DNA of 49,511 bases from Geosiphon pyriformis (GCA_016748015.1 JAAOMT010000193.1:113882-163392); one strand, 5' to 3'; counted from the first letter of the stretch, positions 10,468-20,235 are shown. The notes: generated from the letters alone by a model not told the origin. Numbers and translations: made by a program.

Positions 10468-11163
10468 TTGAAATCAAAATTCAATTTTGATTCAAACTCT
10501 AATAATAATGATAATAATAATAGTTTCAACTCTATTTATTATAACAACAATAATAATGATTCAAATTCCAATTATACTATTGAACAATATATTGTACTTC
10601 CTGATCTTTTTAAGAAACAAAAACTCAAATGTTTTAGTAATAATAATGAAGGTATTATGCCAGAATGTATATATAATACTGATACAAGTTTTGATTTGAG
10701 ATATCTAAAAAAAAATGCCATTAAATTAGAACCATATTCATATACTGGCATTGATCTGAAAATAGTACTGAAAATTTCAGCAATAATAATGGTTCAATTA
10801 GCATCTAGATCTAGTTTAGCAAAGAAAAAAATCAACATCAGAAAAGAAATAATTAATGCAGAATATATAAGAAATATTATTACAATACTACAAAATAACT
10901 CTGAAAAAGAATATATTATTGAACCAAATAAAAAAATAGCACAAACAATATTCCTACTCCTAGTTAAAATAGCTCAATTAGTGTCAATAGAAACAAAAAA
11001 AGAATTAAGGATTACAGCCAGAGAGAAAAATAGATTTAGATTTATAAATAGGATAAATATACCAATTAATATGGCAAAGGAAGAAGTTATTGACAAAAAA
11101 AAATTATCTCCACCTATTAATCAATTTTTATTCTGCCATATGACCAATATATACTTAATATAG
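10468..11163 (+). pseudogene. dUTPase-like domain of B2, motif 3 damaged
   Basis: A 231-codon open frame. The first ~60 residues are an Asn-rich spacer, then trimeric dUTPase motifs follow. Motif 1 is Ser-Phe-Asp-Leu-Arg-Tyr. Motif 2 is Ser-Arg-Ser-Ser-Leu-Ala-Lys-Lys. Motif 3 is Ile-Ile-Asn-Ala-Glu-Tyr, where the family has Ile-Ile-Asp-x-Gly-Tyr, so the catalytic Asp is Asn. Motif 4 is Lys-Lys-Ile-Ala-Gln and motif 5 is degenerate. A dUTPase hydrolyses dUTP to dUMP and pyrophosphate, limiting uracil in new DNA; in some retroviruses it is part of pol or pro. This copy is probably inactive. The upstream PR and Cys-rich module show it was part of a polyprotein. Confidence 0.8.
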
Positions 11164-11612
11164 AGAGAAAAATAAAAGATCAAACTCAGATTTTTGAGAT
11201 AAAAACTACAATTTGTGAATCAAAAAAAATTAGAATTACCAATCTTTATATACTGGCTAAAAACCACAAACACATCAAAATTCCTATATACAATACAACT
11301 AGAGACCTAATCAAAATACCAAAAGAAACAACCATTGAATATTTAAGCACTAAAGTTAAGAATTAATTACCAAATATCATTTTAGATTTTCCACAACTGT
11401 GTGAATATATGGATATCATATTACAAGCAATATACAGACAAAAAAAATACTATTTGCTTCAATTCAAACAATTGAAACAAATAAACTTAGAAAAAATAAC
11501 CAATGCCCAATTTGAAGAATTACAGATTGAAATAATCTAAGTAATTCTCAAAAAAAAAGTTAGGAAATATAGGAGATCTTGACAGAGCTTAATATTAAAA
11601 AAGAACAAATAA
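11164..11612 (+). pseudogene. B2 dUTPase-RT linker fused to the 3' ORF tail; site of the pol deletion
   Basis: The first part aligns with the B4 linker after the dUTPase, through Leu-Cys-Glu-Tyr-x-Asp-Ile-Ile-Leu-Gln (about 11399-11430). Within about 90 nt it changes to Ile-Thr-Asn-Ala-Gln-Phe-Glu-Glu-Leu-Gln, matching the C-terminal part of the 3' ORF in A1 (Leu-Thr-Asn-Ser-Gln-Phe). The end at 11584-11598 reads Arg-Ala-stop-Tyr-stop, corresponding to Gly-Ala-Gln-Ser-stop. A purine-rich tract precedes the LTR. RT, RNase H, integrase and most of the 3' ORF are missing. Confidence 0.7.
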
Positions 11613-12567
11613 TGTTACTTATAGAATATAGGAATTAGATATTAGTACATTAGTTAGCCAATTAAAATAAAACATAGTAAGAATGAAATTCCAAAATTTT
11701 TTTTGGAGGAATTGTAAGATTCCAGAATTACAGAATTCTTGTATAAAGAATTACAGAATTCTTCTTAAAGAATTACAGGATTCCAGGAATTCCAAAATTT
11801 CTGGCAAGAGAATTGAGAAATTCAAAAAATTTTATACAATAAAATTTATGTATATATAGTAATAATATTAAAAGCAAAAAAGACAGAATTCTTAGTTTTT
11901 AAAACTTCCAATTCCAATTTCCTATTTATTTTTTTATACAATAGTATTTTATAACTTAAAATAGAAACATCTAATATCAATAAAATATTTATTACATATT
12001 ATAATCCATCTTTCCACTATTAACAATTCATATTAATAGTTGTTAATACTTAAATATACTAAACTAATAGCTCTTAATCATGGCTATTGATAAGATACTA
12101 ACTTTTTCTGTTTTGGCTTATCTCTTTATTTTTTTTTATTATTTTCTTTTATTTTCTTTTATTTTTATTTTATTTTATTGTTAATTTATTAATTGATTAA
12201 AAAATTAATGCATGGGATATTGATGTTAGAATATAGTACTAATGAAAAATTCAGGAATAAGAATGGACATTTAAAATTAAGGATAGCTTATTAGGAGATT
12301 ACCAACCATTAAGCTGAAAAAAAAATTGATAGAATATAGATATTCTAAGAAGTAATAGACAATAAAACACACTAATTCAAGAGTTAAAAAACTATTAGGA
12401 ACCTTACCAAAGAATATCCTTCTTGAATCTTTGTTTATTATACAAAAGACTTAATTAAAATCTTTAGATTATGAAAACCTTTAGATATTACCAACACCAC
12501 TTCAGTTATTAAACACCAAGTTATGGGTTTTTTATTTGTTCCAGACTCCAAATAATTACCTGTAACA
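11613..12567 (+). repeat. 3' LTR of B2 (family B)
   Basis: 955 bp from TGTTACTT to CTGTAACA, a direct repeat of 5930-6827. It is about 57 bp longer, apparently partly from a longer GAATTCC-rich repeat (about 11690-11815). Confidence 0.9.
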
Positions 12568-12697
12568 TTGGTTAAGCAACAAAAACCAAACATTTGGCAT
12601 AAATAGCAACCAGTCTGCTTTTATTTGTTTCTGAAAAAGTTTATCATAGTAAAATACCAGAAAAAATTTTCCCACCAACTGCACAGCCCAAAGACAT
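12568..12697. other. unassigned 130-bp spacer between B2 and a truncated B LTR
   Basis: No LTR or recognised coding match. The minus strand has one frame open throughout (about 43 codons, Trp, Phe and Leu rich), which is notable in such AT-rich DNA. It may be the 5' continuation of the LINE split by B2, but I cannot show this. Confidence 0.35.
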
Positions 12698-13263
12698 TGT
12701 TACAGATGATTATTTAGAGTCTCAAAGCAAATAACAAACTCATAACTTGGTGTTCAATTGATAATATGATGTTGGTTTCTAAAAATTGTTTTTATTTAAA
12801 GGTTTTTGTTGGTTGAATCTTTTGTATAATGGACAGAGATTCAATTGTTGTCTTCCCAGTAGTCTCCCAGAATTGCAATTCCATCAAATTTTTTTCTCAG
12901 CATAATGGCCAATAATCTGGCAGAGATGTCTTTCTGGTAAGCTATCTTTAAATTCTTAATGTTATACTTTTCTTTTGGGATCTTTTACCAGACTATTCTT
13001 GATGTCAATAATTCAGTGCTTAATCTTTTAATCAATTAGTACACAACAAGAAAATAACAAAAAAGAAAAAAAAAGAAAATAAAAATGAAATAAAATAAAT
13101 AAGTAAAGGCAATGAATGTTAGTATCCCATTAATAGCTGTGATCAAGAGCTATTGTTTCAGTGTAATTAAGTATTAATTACTATTAACATGAAGTATTGA
13201 TAGTGTGGATTGAATTTGAGATATTAATTAATTATTTATTGATATTTGTGAGATAGAAAGTAG
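12698..13263 (-). repeat. truncated family B LTR (copy B3)
   Basis: Starts TGTTACAGATGATTATT and follows the B4 and B5 LTRs for 566 bp, then stops where element C begins. It lacks the GAATTCC repeat and the 5' part of the LTR (in its own orientation). It could be the remaining 3' LTR of B4, whose internal sequence resumes at 38467. Confidence 0.8.
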
Positions 13264-13774
13264 TATTATGAGTTGGAGTAACAAGCTAATAGATAGCAAA
13301 GAAGAACAGGATTGTAGGATGATAGAAATAATCAAAAGAAATTCAACTTCAAAGAGCAAATTAAATAAGTATGAATTCAATGTACAAGATCAATCTTATA
13401 AAATATTTCAGTCACTATATTTTTCAAAAATAACTGGAGAATCTGAAGGTAGAGAAATAGTTCATACTATCAACAAATGATCATGCCTGGTATAATTTTA
13501 TGCCTTACATCAGCACTTTTAGAATTCAATATCAGGTATTAGATGTATTCTTCAGTCATGTTTTATTCAATTGTCTTTAAATGCTACAATTACATGTTTC
13601 AGGAAAAGGGTAGGGAATGACCAACAAGTAATTTTTTATCTTTAAAATGTTCAGATACTTGAAAATAGGAAAAAGGAAATTAGTGATAAAAGAATGATTG
13701 AGATGAAAGTTGTTATTTTATTTATTTAATTTCCTTGATTTTTTCATGCTTTTCTACAGCTAAAAAATTCATCA

Positions 13775-13782
13775 CTTATATA
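13775..13782 (-). promoter_or_regulatory. TATA box of the element C LTR
   Basis: TATATAAG on the minus strand, 12 nt downstream of the tandem repeat. Promoter role inferred from position. Confidence 0.45.
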
Positions 13783-13793
13783 GTTATCAAAAG

Positions 13794-13853
13794 TGGTCAA
13801 TGATTAGGTCAACAATTAGGTTAATGATCAGGTCAATGATCAGGTCAATGATC
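13794..13853 (-). repeat. GGTCAATGATTA-type tandem repeat in the C LTR
   Basis: About five degenerate units of GGTCAATGATCA type. The partner LTR has about three (38342-38385), so copy number changed after insertion or during the last reverse transcription. Confidence 0.75.
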
Positions 13854-13942
13854 ACTTTCTAAAAATAGAGTAGCTAATTTATGTGACATCAGTGGCTAAT
13901 ACATGTGATATTTAATAAGAAATATAAGTTTCAATCATAACA

Positions 13943-14540
13943 TTATCCTCTCCAAAGAGATTGAGCTCCAGTAAAATCAAGCTATTTATAATGTAATCTA
14001 TTTGAAAGGTTTTATCTAACTCAAAGCTAACTAGTTTGTTGAAGTCTTTTGTGGATAAGGTATACAATACTTGAGGCAAAATGAGTTTTGTATCCAAGAG
14101 ACCAAATCTTTGTATTAGAGTTTTGGCTCATCTGGCAATAGTTAAAACTCTTGGGATATTTAACTGTATAATGCCCAGAATTTCTGTCTGTATCTCTGAA
14201 GTTGTTTTCTTTATGAGTTTCATATCCTTTATGATTTCACCAAGGTGACCATAGAGTTCTAATTGCCTTCTATATAACAAGTTTTTGTCTATGGATAAGA
14301 TTTTTTGAAGTGTTTTTTCAATTGTGCTGGAAGGTGGGAGTATAGTGGCTGTTATACTTTCTAACAGATATTTATCTATTTTGCTACCAATTTTTTCTCT
14401 TTCAGTAGTAGTTTTCTTTGGTCTGATAACAGTATGTGTTCCACTGCTATCAGTTATAGTGGTCTGTTTTCCAATAGTCAAAGTAACATTTGAACAGTTT
14501 TTGATCCAATACTTATGAAGAGTATAAAAGGCATTTTGAA
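13943..14540 (-). pseudogene. accessory 3' ORF of element C
   Basis: Downstream of integrase and directly abutting the 3' LTR. Two open segments (14128-14481 and 13912-14097) cover it. The N-terminal part carries a Thr-Ile-x-(Gly) start like the D copy. Near the C-terminus Leu-Tyr-Thr-Leu-Ser-Thr-Lys-Asp-Phe corresponds to Ile-Gly-Arg-Leu-Thr-Asn-Ser-Gln-Phe of A1. At 13958-13969 one frame reads Gly-Ala-Gln-Ser, then continues four codons to TAA at 13943-13945 against the LTR. No known domain. Its presence in an element lacking dUTPase shows the two extras are separable. Confidence 0.6.
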
Positions 14541-14639
14541 TGTTTTAATCCAGAAAATAATTGTTCATATTAATTGAAGATACCTCTGTTTTGGGAATGG
14601 TGCATTTATTTATACTTGATTTTTGCTGATCATCTGAGT

Positions 14640-15935
14640 TAGTATTACCACAACAGGCAACCAATCAGGTTATTTATGATATTTCTTGAGTTGTATACCA
14701 TGAACAGAACAATTATTGAAGATTGTTCCAAATTGATCTTAAAGAATATAAAAACCATTGTTCAAAACTTTGTTGACTATAAAGGGTTCTTTCTATTGGC
14801 TAAAGAATTTATTATCATAAACATTGTCTCTATCTGAACAGTATTTCAATACCAAGTCACCAACACTTAAAAAAAGTGTTTTATAGGTTTTTTTTTTCTT
14901 AAGCTTTTTTGAAACTGTTTTATCTTTTCAAAAGCAATTATTTATACTTTTACCAAGGAGTCAAGAATGGTACCAAGTCTTTTTTGCAAAATGTCTTTGT
15001 AATTTCCTATTGTGATTTTTTCAAAGGGTATTGTTTCAATGTCAGTTTCTATTGGCAGTATTGCCATGTGTCTATAGAGCAGATAAAAAAGTTCATAACT
15101 TGTTATGTCATGATTCACAGTTCTATAAGCAAACAAAGCTGAAGGCAATACTTTGTCTCATAAGTTTTTTTCTTCACTGGTTTTGGCTAAGGTTTCACAT
15201 AGTGTTTTATTGAAATGTTCTACTAAGCCATTTGTTTAGGAGTGATATAGGGAGAAAAGTTTATGACATATTCCCATTTTTCTGCAAAGTTTTTCAACCA
15301 GTGTACTGAGAAAAGCTCTTCCTCTATTAGATAAAAGTTCTTTGGGGCAGCCATGATGGCAGATGATATTTTTATAAATGAAATTGGCTATTGAGACTGC
15401 TGTTTAGTCTGGAGTGGTTCTTGCTTCTACCCACTTTGTAAGATAATTGGTAGCTGTGATAATATATCTGTTGCTATTAAAAATAATTGTTAAAAGTCTA
15501 ACAATATCTATACCAATTCTGTCAAAAAGTTGACCAACAGAAATTGAATGGATATCTTTTTTGCAATTGGGTTTGCCTCTTCTTTGGCAGATATTACAGA
15601 TTTTGATGTATTCAGCAATGTTTTTTCCTAAGGTAGGCCAATAATAACAAGCTAAAGTTTTCTGAATTGTTTTTGTTTTTTTAAAGTGTTTAGCTAATGG
15701 GTCAGTATGCATGTTGTATATTACAATTTTTCTTTCTTCAAATCTGATGACTCTCTGGAGGTGGTTAAGATCTTTTCTGTTTCTTTTGTATAATTGGTTC
15801 TGGTGAATCAAATAGAAATTTGATTGTTTGTGCAAATGTTCTCTTTGCTGTCAAATGTATTCTGGTGGGTATTGTCTTTTACCCAAAAATTCTATTAAGG
15901 CAAAGTAGTTGTCCAAGTCTATTATTGTGTTTGTT
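14640..15935 (-). pseudogene. integrase and GPY-like C-terminal region of element C
   Basis: This would insert the cDNA. The N-terminal zinc part lies at about 15590-15715, with His...His and Cys-Asn-Ile-Cys-Gln-Arg-Arg. The catalytic core follows: Gly-Ile-Asp-Ile-Val (first Asp), Leu-Ser-Asn-Arg-Gly (the second Asp is now Asn), and Gly-Leu-Val-Glu-His-Phe-Asn (Glu present). Then comes Leu-Phe-Ala-Tyr-Arg-Thr (from 15148). Near 14700-14880 is a Gly-Asp-Leu-Val-Leu region followed by a Val-Leu-Asn-Asn-Gly-x-Tyr turn, as in the GPY/F domain. Stops and the missing Asp make it inactive. Confidence 0.75.
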
Positions 15936-16098
15936 TATAAAAAAGTTACTAATAATTAAGTTGGTTTGGTTTAAGAGATTGTATTGTTACTGGATGATAA
16001 GTCTAGATAGAGCATTGGCATTTTGATGATTTGTTCCTTTGCAGTGTTGAATATCATAGTCGAATTTGTCCAAGTAGAGTATCCAGTAAGTTATTTAT
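15936..16098 (-). pseudogene. C-terminal end of the element C RNase H, left of the A2 insertion
   Basis: Reads Tyr-Trp-Ile-Leu-Tyr-Leu-Asp-Lys-Phe-Asp-Tyr-Asp-Ile, then Gly-Thr-Asn-His-Gln-Asn-Ala-Asn-Ala-Leu-Ser-Arg, the standard RNase H end (Asn-x-x-Ala-Asp-x-Leu-Ser-Arg). The preceding part of the same domain is found 17.5 kb away at 33660, showing that A2 split it. Confidence 0.8.
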
Positions 16099-16890
16099 TG
16101 TTACAGAGGTGTTTTCTTGGTATATTTTAATTGTTGATCTTCCATTTTAATTGCAATCAGTCTCTTATGAGTTTTTTTATTTTATGTGTTAGATATTAAT
16201 GATAATGTACTGAAGGTTTTCTCTTGATGTTGTGATGTAAGTCTTTTCTTTAATTCTAGTTGTTTTTATATGTTGTGTACTTCTTTCCAGAGGCTAATCT
16301 GAAATCTACCTGCTGTCTGGGGTCTTTTCTGAGGCTATTCTTGCAATTGTCTAATGTGTTTCTCTAATCTAGAAACATGGAATGTTAATGGCCTTTTCAC
16401 AATTTCCCTAAGTATATGATAAAGCTTTTTCAATTTAATTAGTAATCACGTGAATAATCTTAATCAGAGATTATTCTTTCAAAAGGTTCAAAAATGAAAT
16501 AATAGTTTCATCCACTAGAGAGAGTATGTGAATTTTATTGTTAATCTTGTAATTGTGATGTTCATTCAATTTATTATTTTTATTAATTCTTTTTGAATAA
16601 GATTTTATTTAGATATTTGTTGCTTCTAGTTGAAGCTTGTTCTTCTTTATCATTAAAAACTATTGTATATATATATAATTATTGTTTTACAAAATAATGT
16701 TTTGTAATACTCTATTTCCATTATTTCTAAATAGTGCTTGCTCCTTTTACACGATAATGCTTACTGCTATTGTAAAATAGTGCTTGCTGTTATTTGTAAA
16801 TTATTTCTTTTTATAAATTGTTGCTGTGCTATTTCATGATTGGCTAATTTATATTATTTATAATTCTTATTAAATTCTTAAACTGTAACA
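16099..16890 (-). repeat. 3' LTR of A2 (family A)
   Basis: 792 bp, TGTTACAGAG to CTGTAACA, matching 32875-33653 and, inverted, 722-1588. It holds a three-unit repeat (16728-16800) and TATATATATA near 16664-16677. The strand shown is the element orientation. Confidence 0.9.
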
Positions 16891-16903
16891 TTATCTCTTT
16901 CTT

Positions 16904-17225
16904 TCAAGATTGAGCTCTGTTGAAATTGAAGTTAATTTCTTTATTGAATTTTAAGTTGCTATAATAGTCCAATACTGTATTATTAACTTGTTGTAATTTT
17001 TGAAATTGTGAGTTGGTAAGTTATTCAATACTGTTGATTGTTATTATGTTCATGGTTGGATCCAGTAATACTTTGTGACAATTTTTCAAATGCTTTGAAA
17101 ATTCCGTAAACTGCTTTTTGAATTGAATGTACTGTTGGTTTTTCCAATAAAACTTTCTAATTGTTAGATTGTTGCTTTGTCAAATACTCTAATTGATGGG
17201 TGAGTTCATGATTTTTATGTGTATC
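16904..17225 (-). pseudogene. remnant of the accessory 3' ORF of A2
   Basis: Only about the C-terminal half survives. Arg-Val-Phe-Asp-Lys-(Ala/Thr)-Thr-Ile and Phe-Ile-Gly-Lys-Thr-Asn are shared with A1 residues ~125-150. The end reads Asn-Arg-Ala-Gln-Ser then TGA at 16904-16906. The N-terminal half and everything back to RNase H are deleted. Confidence 0.7.
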
Positions 17226-18062
17226 TTATTCTTGACAAACAGTTAGCATTGGCATTTTTGGTATCTTCTTTGTATTTAATGATATAATTGTATGGTGCTA
17301 ATATTTGTGACTATTTAGCATATTTTCTTTTCAGTGTTTTCTTGTTATTTAACCAGACCAGACCTCTATGATCTGTGGTAATATTAAAAGATTTGTACTG
17401 TAAATATGTGTCAAAGTGAACACAACTCCAGACTACTGCTAAGCATTTCAGTTTGTGTGCTGCATAGTTTTACTCTGTCATACTAAGACTTCTACTGGCA
17501 TAAGCAATTACACGTTCTCTTCTATTATCATCTTTTTGTGAAAGAATGGCTCCAAGTTCAGTTCCAGAGGCATCTGTGGCCAAAATAAATTTCTTGTTGA
17601 AATCCGGATAAATTATTATTAGTGATTCAATGAGCTTTTGCCTAAGGTACTCAAAAGCTTTTTGCTGTGTTTTGGTCTATTTAAATTTCACATTTTTGGA
17701 TAGTAGATAATTAAAAGGTTTGGTGATATTTGAAAAGTTTTTTACAAAGCAATAGTAGTAAGATGCAAGTCCTAAAAAGCTTTTAACTTCTGAAACATTT
17801 CAAGGTACTGGAAAATTTTTCACTTTGTCTATTTTTGATGGATCTGGTTTTATTCCATCTTTTCCAACTACATGTCTTAGAAATACTAGTTCATTTTTCC
17901 CAAAGAAACATTTTTCTAAATTTAATTTAAGTCTAGCATGTCTCAATCTTTCAAAAACTTGTTGTAAATGTTGGAGATGATCTGCGAATTTTGGCGAGAA
18001 AACATTTGTATTGTCCAAGTAGACAACAACGGATTGCCACAGAATTCCAGAGTAAATTACGT
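17226..18062 (-). pseudogene. RT thumb side and RNase H of A2 (part left of element D)
   Basis: The open frame 17800-18018 contains Tyr-Leu-Asp-Asn-Thr-Asn-Val-Phe-Ser; the active RT motif is Tyr-x-Asp-Asp, so the second Asp is Asn. It continues with Lys-Cys-Phe-Phe-Gly-Lys and Phe-Leu-x-His-Val, then Phe-Leu-Gly-Leu-Ala-Ser-Tyr-Tyr. RNase H follows, with Ala-Thr-Asp-Ala-Ser-Gly near 17575, Val-Ile-Ala-Tyr-Ala-Ser-Arg, and Asn-Ala-Asn-Cys-Leu-Ser-Arg near 17235. The N-terminal RT half is at 27935-28284. Confidence 0.82.
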
Positions 18063-19041
18063 TGTTACTGGAGGTTTTTGTCTCTTCTTAGCTCTTGTAT
18101 GTTTGTTGTAGTGCTGTTAATTCACGACTATAGGAAGTGTTTGAACCTCTGATAACTGAATTTTATCTTCAAATTATCTCCTATAATTTGAATGGCTGGG
18201 CTTATAAGTGGAATGGCCAATTCTGTGTCAGTTATGTGTGTAGTTACGTTGTAGTAAATGTCAACTTTTTCCCAGGAATTGCTCATCTGGAAGCTCACTA
18301 AAAATGTGTAGTTACTTTGCTGTAAAAGTCAATTCTTCTACAGAAATCTCATTTGTAGGCTACCCTAATGATTGTAATAAGAAAAGAAAAATAAAAAGAA
18401 AAGAAATGTAAAAGAAATAGGTTTTTATCAAGAAAACGTTTTCTATTCAGGCCTGGAATCACTAACAATTTACTGAAATTAGTAGCTAATCAATTTCAAA
18501 ATGTTAGTTGGGTTTTGAGGATTTTCTAAGTGCAATAATTAAAGAATTTGGTTTTTCGAATTTATTTGATATTTATTTCTTTTTGTGTGTGTAGGAATAG
18601 TTTTAAGTGATAAATCTAAAATAAGATATATTTTCTCAAAGAAAGAAGCTCTTTTTTTATACAACTTGTTATAACACTATTTCATGAACTTGAACTTTGC
18701 TTTTTTCTACAATTTTGCTGAACTAAAGATACATTTCGGCAAACTACAAGTTATTTCTGCGAACTATTAGATATTTCGGTAAACTATTAATTATTTCGGC
18801 AAATTTCTACAAATTTCAGCAAACTTTTGAATGTTACATATTTTGGGGTATTGCATGATTGATCATTGCAATTAGGTTACATTTGTGTTATGTACAAATT
18901 GAGTTATTAATTAAATGATAATTTCGGACATTTTGCTAATATAATAAGTAATAATTTGAAATGATAATATATGCTAATTAATGATAAGAATTATAAAGAT
19001 AATTTTATGCTAAATAATATCTCTAATTTTGTCTGGTAACA
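18063..19041 (-). repeat. 3' LTR of D
   Basis: 979 bp from TGTTACTGGAGG to CTGGTAACA, a direct repeat of 26955-27934. It contains the TTTCGGCGAACTA-type tandem repeat (18709-18828). Confidence 0.93.
18709..18828 (-). repeat. 20-nt tandem repeat in the D 3' LTR
   Basis: Six degenerate units of ATTTCGGCGAACTA type, shown here on the plus strand. The CpGs differ between the two LTRs (for example CGGCAAAC here, CGGCGAAC at 27629-27636). The repeat ends about 45 nt before a T-rich site (ATAAAAAA on the minus strand) equivalent to the TATA box of the other LTR. Confidence 0.75.
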
Positions 19042-19052
19042 TAACTTTCTTT

Positions 19053-19729
19053 TCAAGACTGAGCTCCATTAAAGTCCAAGTACTGTCTGTAATTTCCAGA
19101 TAATAATCCAAAATTATTGAAGAAATTTGGTCTGAAAATTGTTGAAATTTCAGTTCTGTGAGCTTTCCAATATATTGAATCTTCAAAGGTTGTAAAATTG
19201 GATTTTGTAGGACGTTTTCACAGGTGTGGAATAGGTCATAAAGTCTAAGAGCAGCTTTTAGTTTATAACAACTATTTGTAGGTCCAGCTGTTGTCTTGAA
19301 TTTGTTGTAGAGTTGTTTCTAAATAGCTTTTTTTGTGAGGTTTGCTGCTGTAAGCTCCCGTTTTCGTTCATGAAGTGTTTTTCCAATGTAAAAATATCTA
19401 TATATTGGAGTATAGTCATAGTTTTCTTTATTAAGACACAGTTAAAGTTTTTGTTAAATAGTAGCATTTGGTGGAATACTAATAGGAGTGAGCATTAAGT
19501 TTTCTCTTAAAGCAAGCTTTAAAAGTTCTGGCAGATGAATTCCAGAATAACTTCTTGTGTTCTTCTTATATGGGTGATATTTTTATGAATTTGGGACTAA
19601 ATTTGTAACTACTTCTGTTTGGGTATAATTAATGTGGTTTCCAGTAACAGTAATGGATAATTCGGGTATTGTTTTTAAAGCTAATATTAGTTTTTGGGAT
19701 AATTGCTGAATGTTTTGAGGAATAGTCAT
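19053..19729 (-). pseudogene. accessory 3' ORF of D
   Basis: The Met codon at 19727-19729 is separated from the stop after the GPY/F region by about 100 bp, so in D this is a separate ORF rather than part of Pol. The N-terminus (Met-Thr-Ile-Pro-Gln-Asn-Ile) parallels A1 (Met-Ile-Leu-Ile-Pro-Glu-Asn-Ile). It has Tyr-Phe-Tyr-Ile-Gly-Lys in the middle and Ile-Gly-Lys-Leu-Thr-Glu-Leu-Lys-Phe near the end. It closes with Asn-Gly-Ala-Gln-Ser and TGA (19053-19055). The total span is not a multiple of three and several stops occur, so it carries at least one frameshift. No membrane segment. Function unknown. Confidence 0.65.
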
Positions 19730-19849
19730 TATAAGAGATTTGAAAATAAAAGAAAATTATTTTTGATGTATGGGTTTTTATGTTATTTTTGCTTTGTTTT
19801 TGTGAGATTGTTTCTAAATTATAAGGAAATAACTATAATAATAAATTTA

Positions 19850-20235
19850 AGTTAAGTGTTTAAGTTAAGAGGTTGTTCAATGACAACTATTGGTTCTAAA
19901 TTTCAAGGAATATCTTTGGGATTAATTAAAGGGGAATGTGTACTAATTTGTGAAATTAATGGTTCAGGATTGTTTCTGGAATTATAGTGTTTCAAACAAT
20001 CTCCATGTGCAACTTTTGCTAGGATTTTGTCATCAAGTCTTAACTTGTATGATCCGTTGCCTAGGACTTCATGGATAAAAAATGGTCTATCCCATTTATT
20101 TTCAAATTTTCCACTCCATTGTTTTTCAGCTTTAGTTCTGTGTAAGAGAACTTTGTTTCTGATTTTAAATTCATTGGTAACTGGAGGCAATTTGTTGTCA
20201 TGTCATTCTTTTTGTTAAACTTGAGAGTGTTTAAT
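19850..20235 (-). pseudogene. GPY/F-type integrase C-terminal region of D
   Basis: The open frame 19903-20190 begins after Lys-Leu-Pro-Pro-Val and reads Asn-Lys-Val-Leu-Leu-His-Arg, then Lys-Phe-Glu-Asn-Lys-Trp-Asp-Arg-Pro-Phe-Phe-Ile, then Gly-Asn-Gly-Ser-Tyr-Lys-Leu. This is the Gly-Pro-Tyr/Phe region of chromovirus-like and other Ty3/Gypsy integrases, with Asp-Arg-Pro-Phe at the usual Gly-Pro-Phe/Tyr position. It is followed by Lys-His-Tyr, as in the usual tail. No chromodomain is visible. Two stops near 20205-20222 separate it from the core. Confidence 0.75.

Larger units (their letters stand above)
5930..12567 (+). mobile_element. family B retrotransposon B2, internally deleted (no RT, RNase H or integrase)
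   Basis: Flanked by two direct family B LTRs (5930-6827 and 11613-12567). The internal part carries a degenerate primer site, gag with zinc knuckle, PR, a Cys-rich module and a dUTPase, then jumps to the last residues of the 3' ORF and the purine tract. In the related B4 the dUTPase is followed by RT, RNase H and integrase. B2 has many stops and frameshifts. It interrupts the LINE at 5930. ACATT is present at both edges (5926-5930 and 12565-12569) but overlaps the LTR tips, so a target duplication is not proven. Confidence 0.88.
13264..13942 (-). repeat. 3' LTR of element C
   Basis: 679 bp, matching 37817-38466. A 12-13-nt tandem repeat (13794-13853) lies just upstream, in element orientation, of a TATATAAG box at 13775-13782. 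The purine tract and Gly-Ala-Gln-Ser codons adjoin its 5' edge at 13943-13969. Confidence 0.88.

Noticed and set aside
7400-11160. Alternative genetic code with TAA/TAG read as Gln
   Set aside because: Intact segments (40-708, 23121-24119, 40717-41502) use CAA/CAG freely for Gln, stops also fall at Arg and Trp codons, and the pattern is explained by C-to-T decay.
13794-13853. Possible CRISPR-like array
   Set aside because: Units are contiguous 12-13-nt repeats without spacers, inside an LTR, in a eukaryote.
19903-20190. Chromodomain after integrase of D
   Set aside because: Only the GPY/F region is visible; no aromatic-cage pattern follows before the stop at about 19850.
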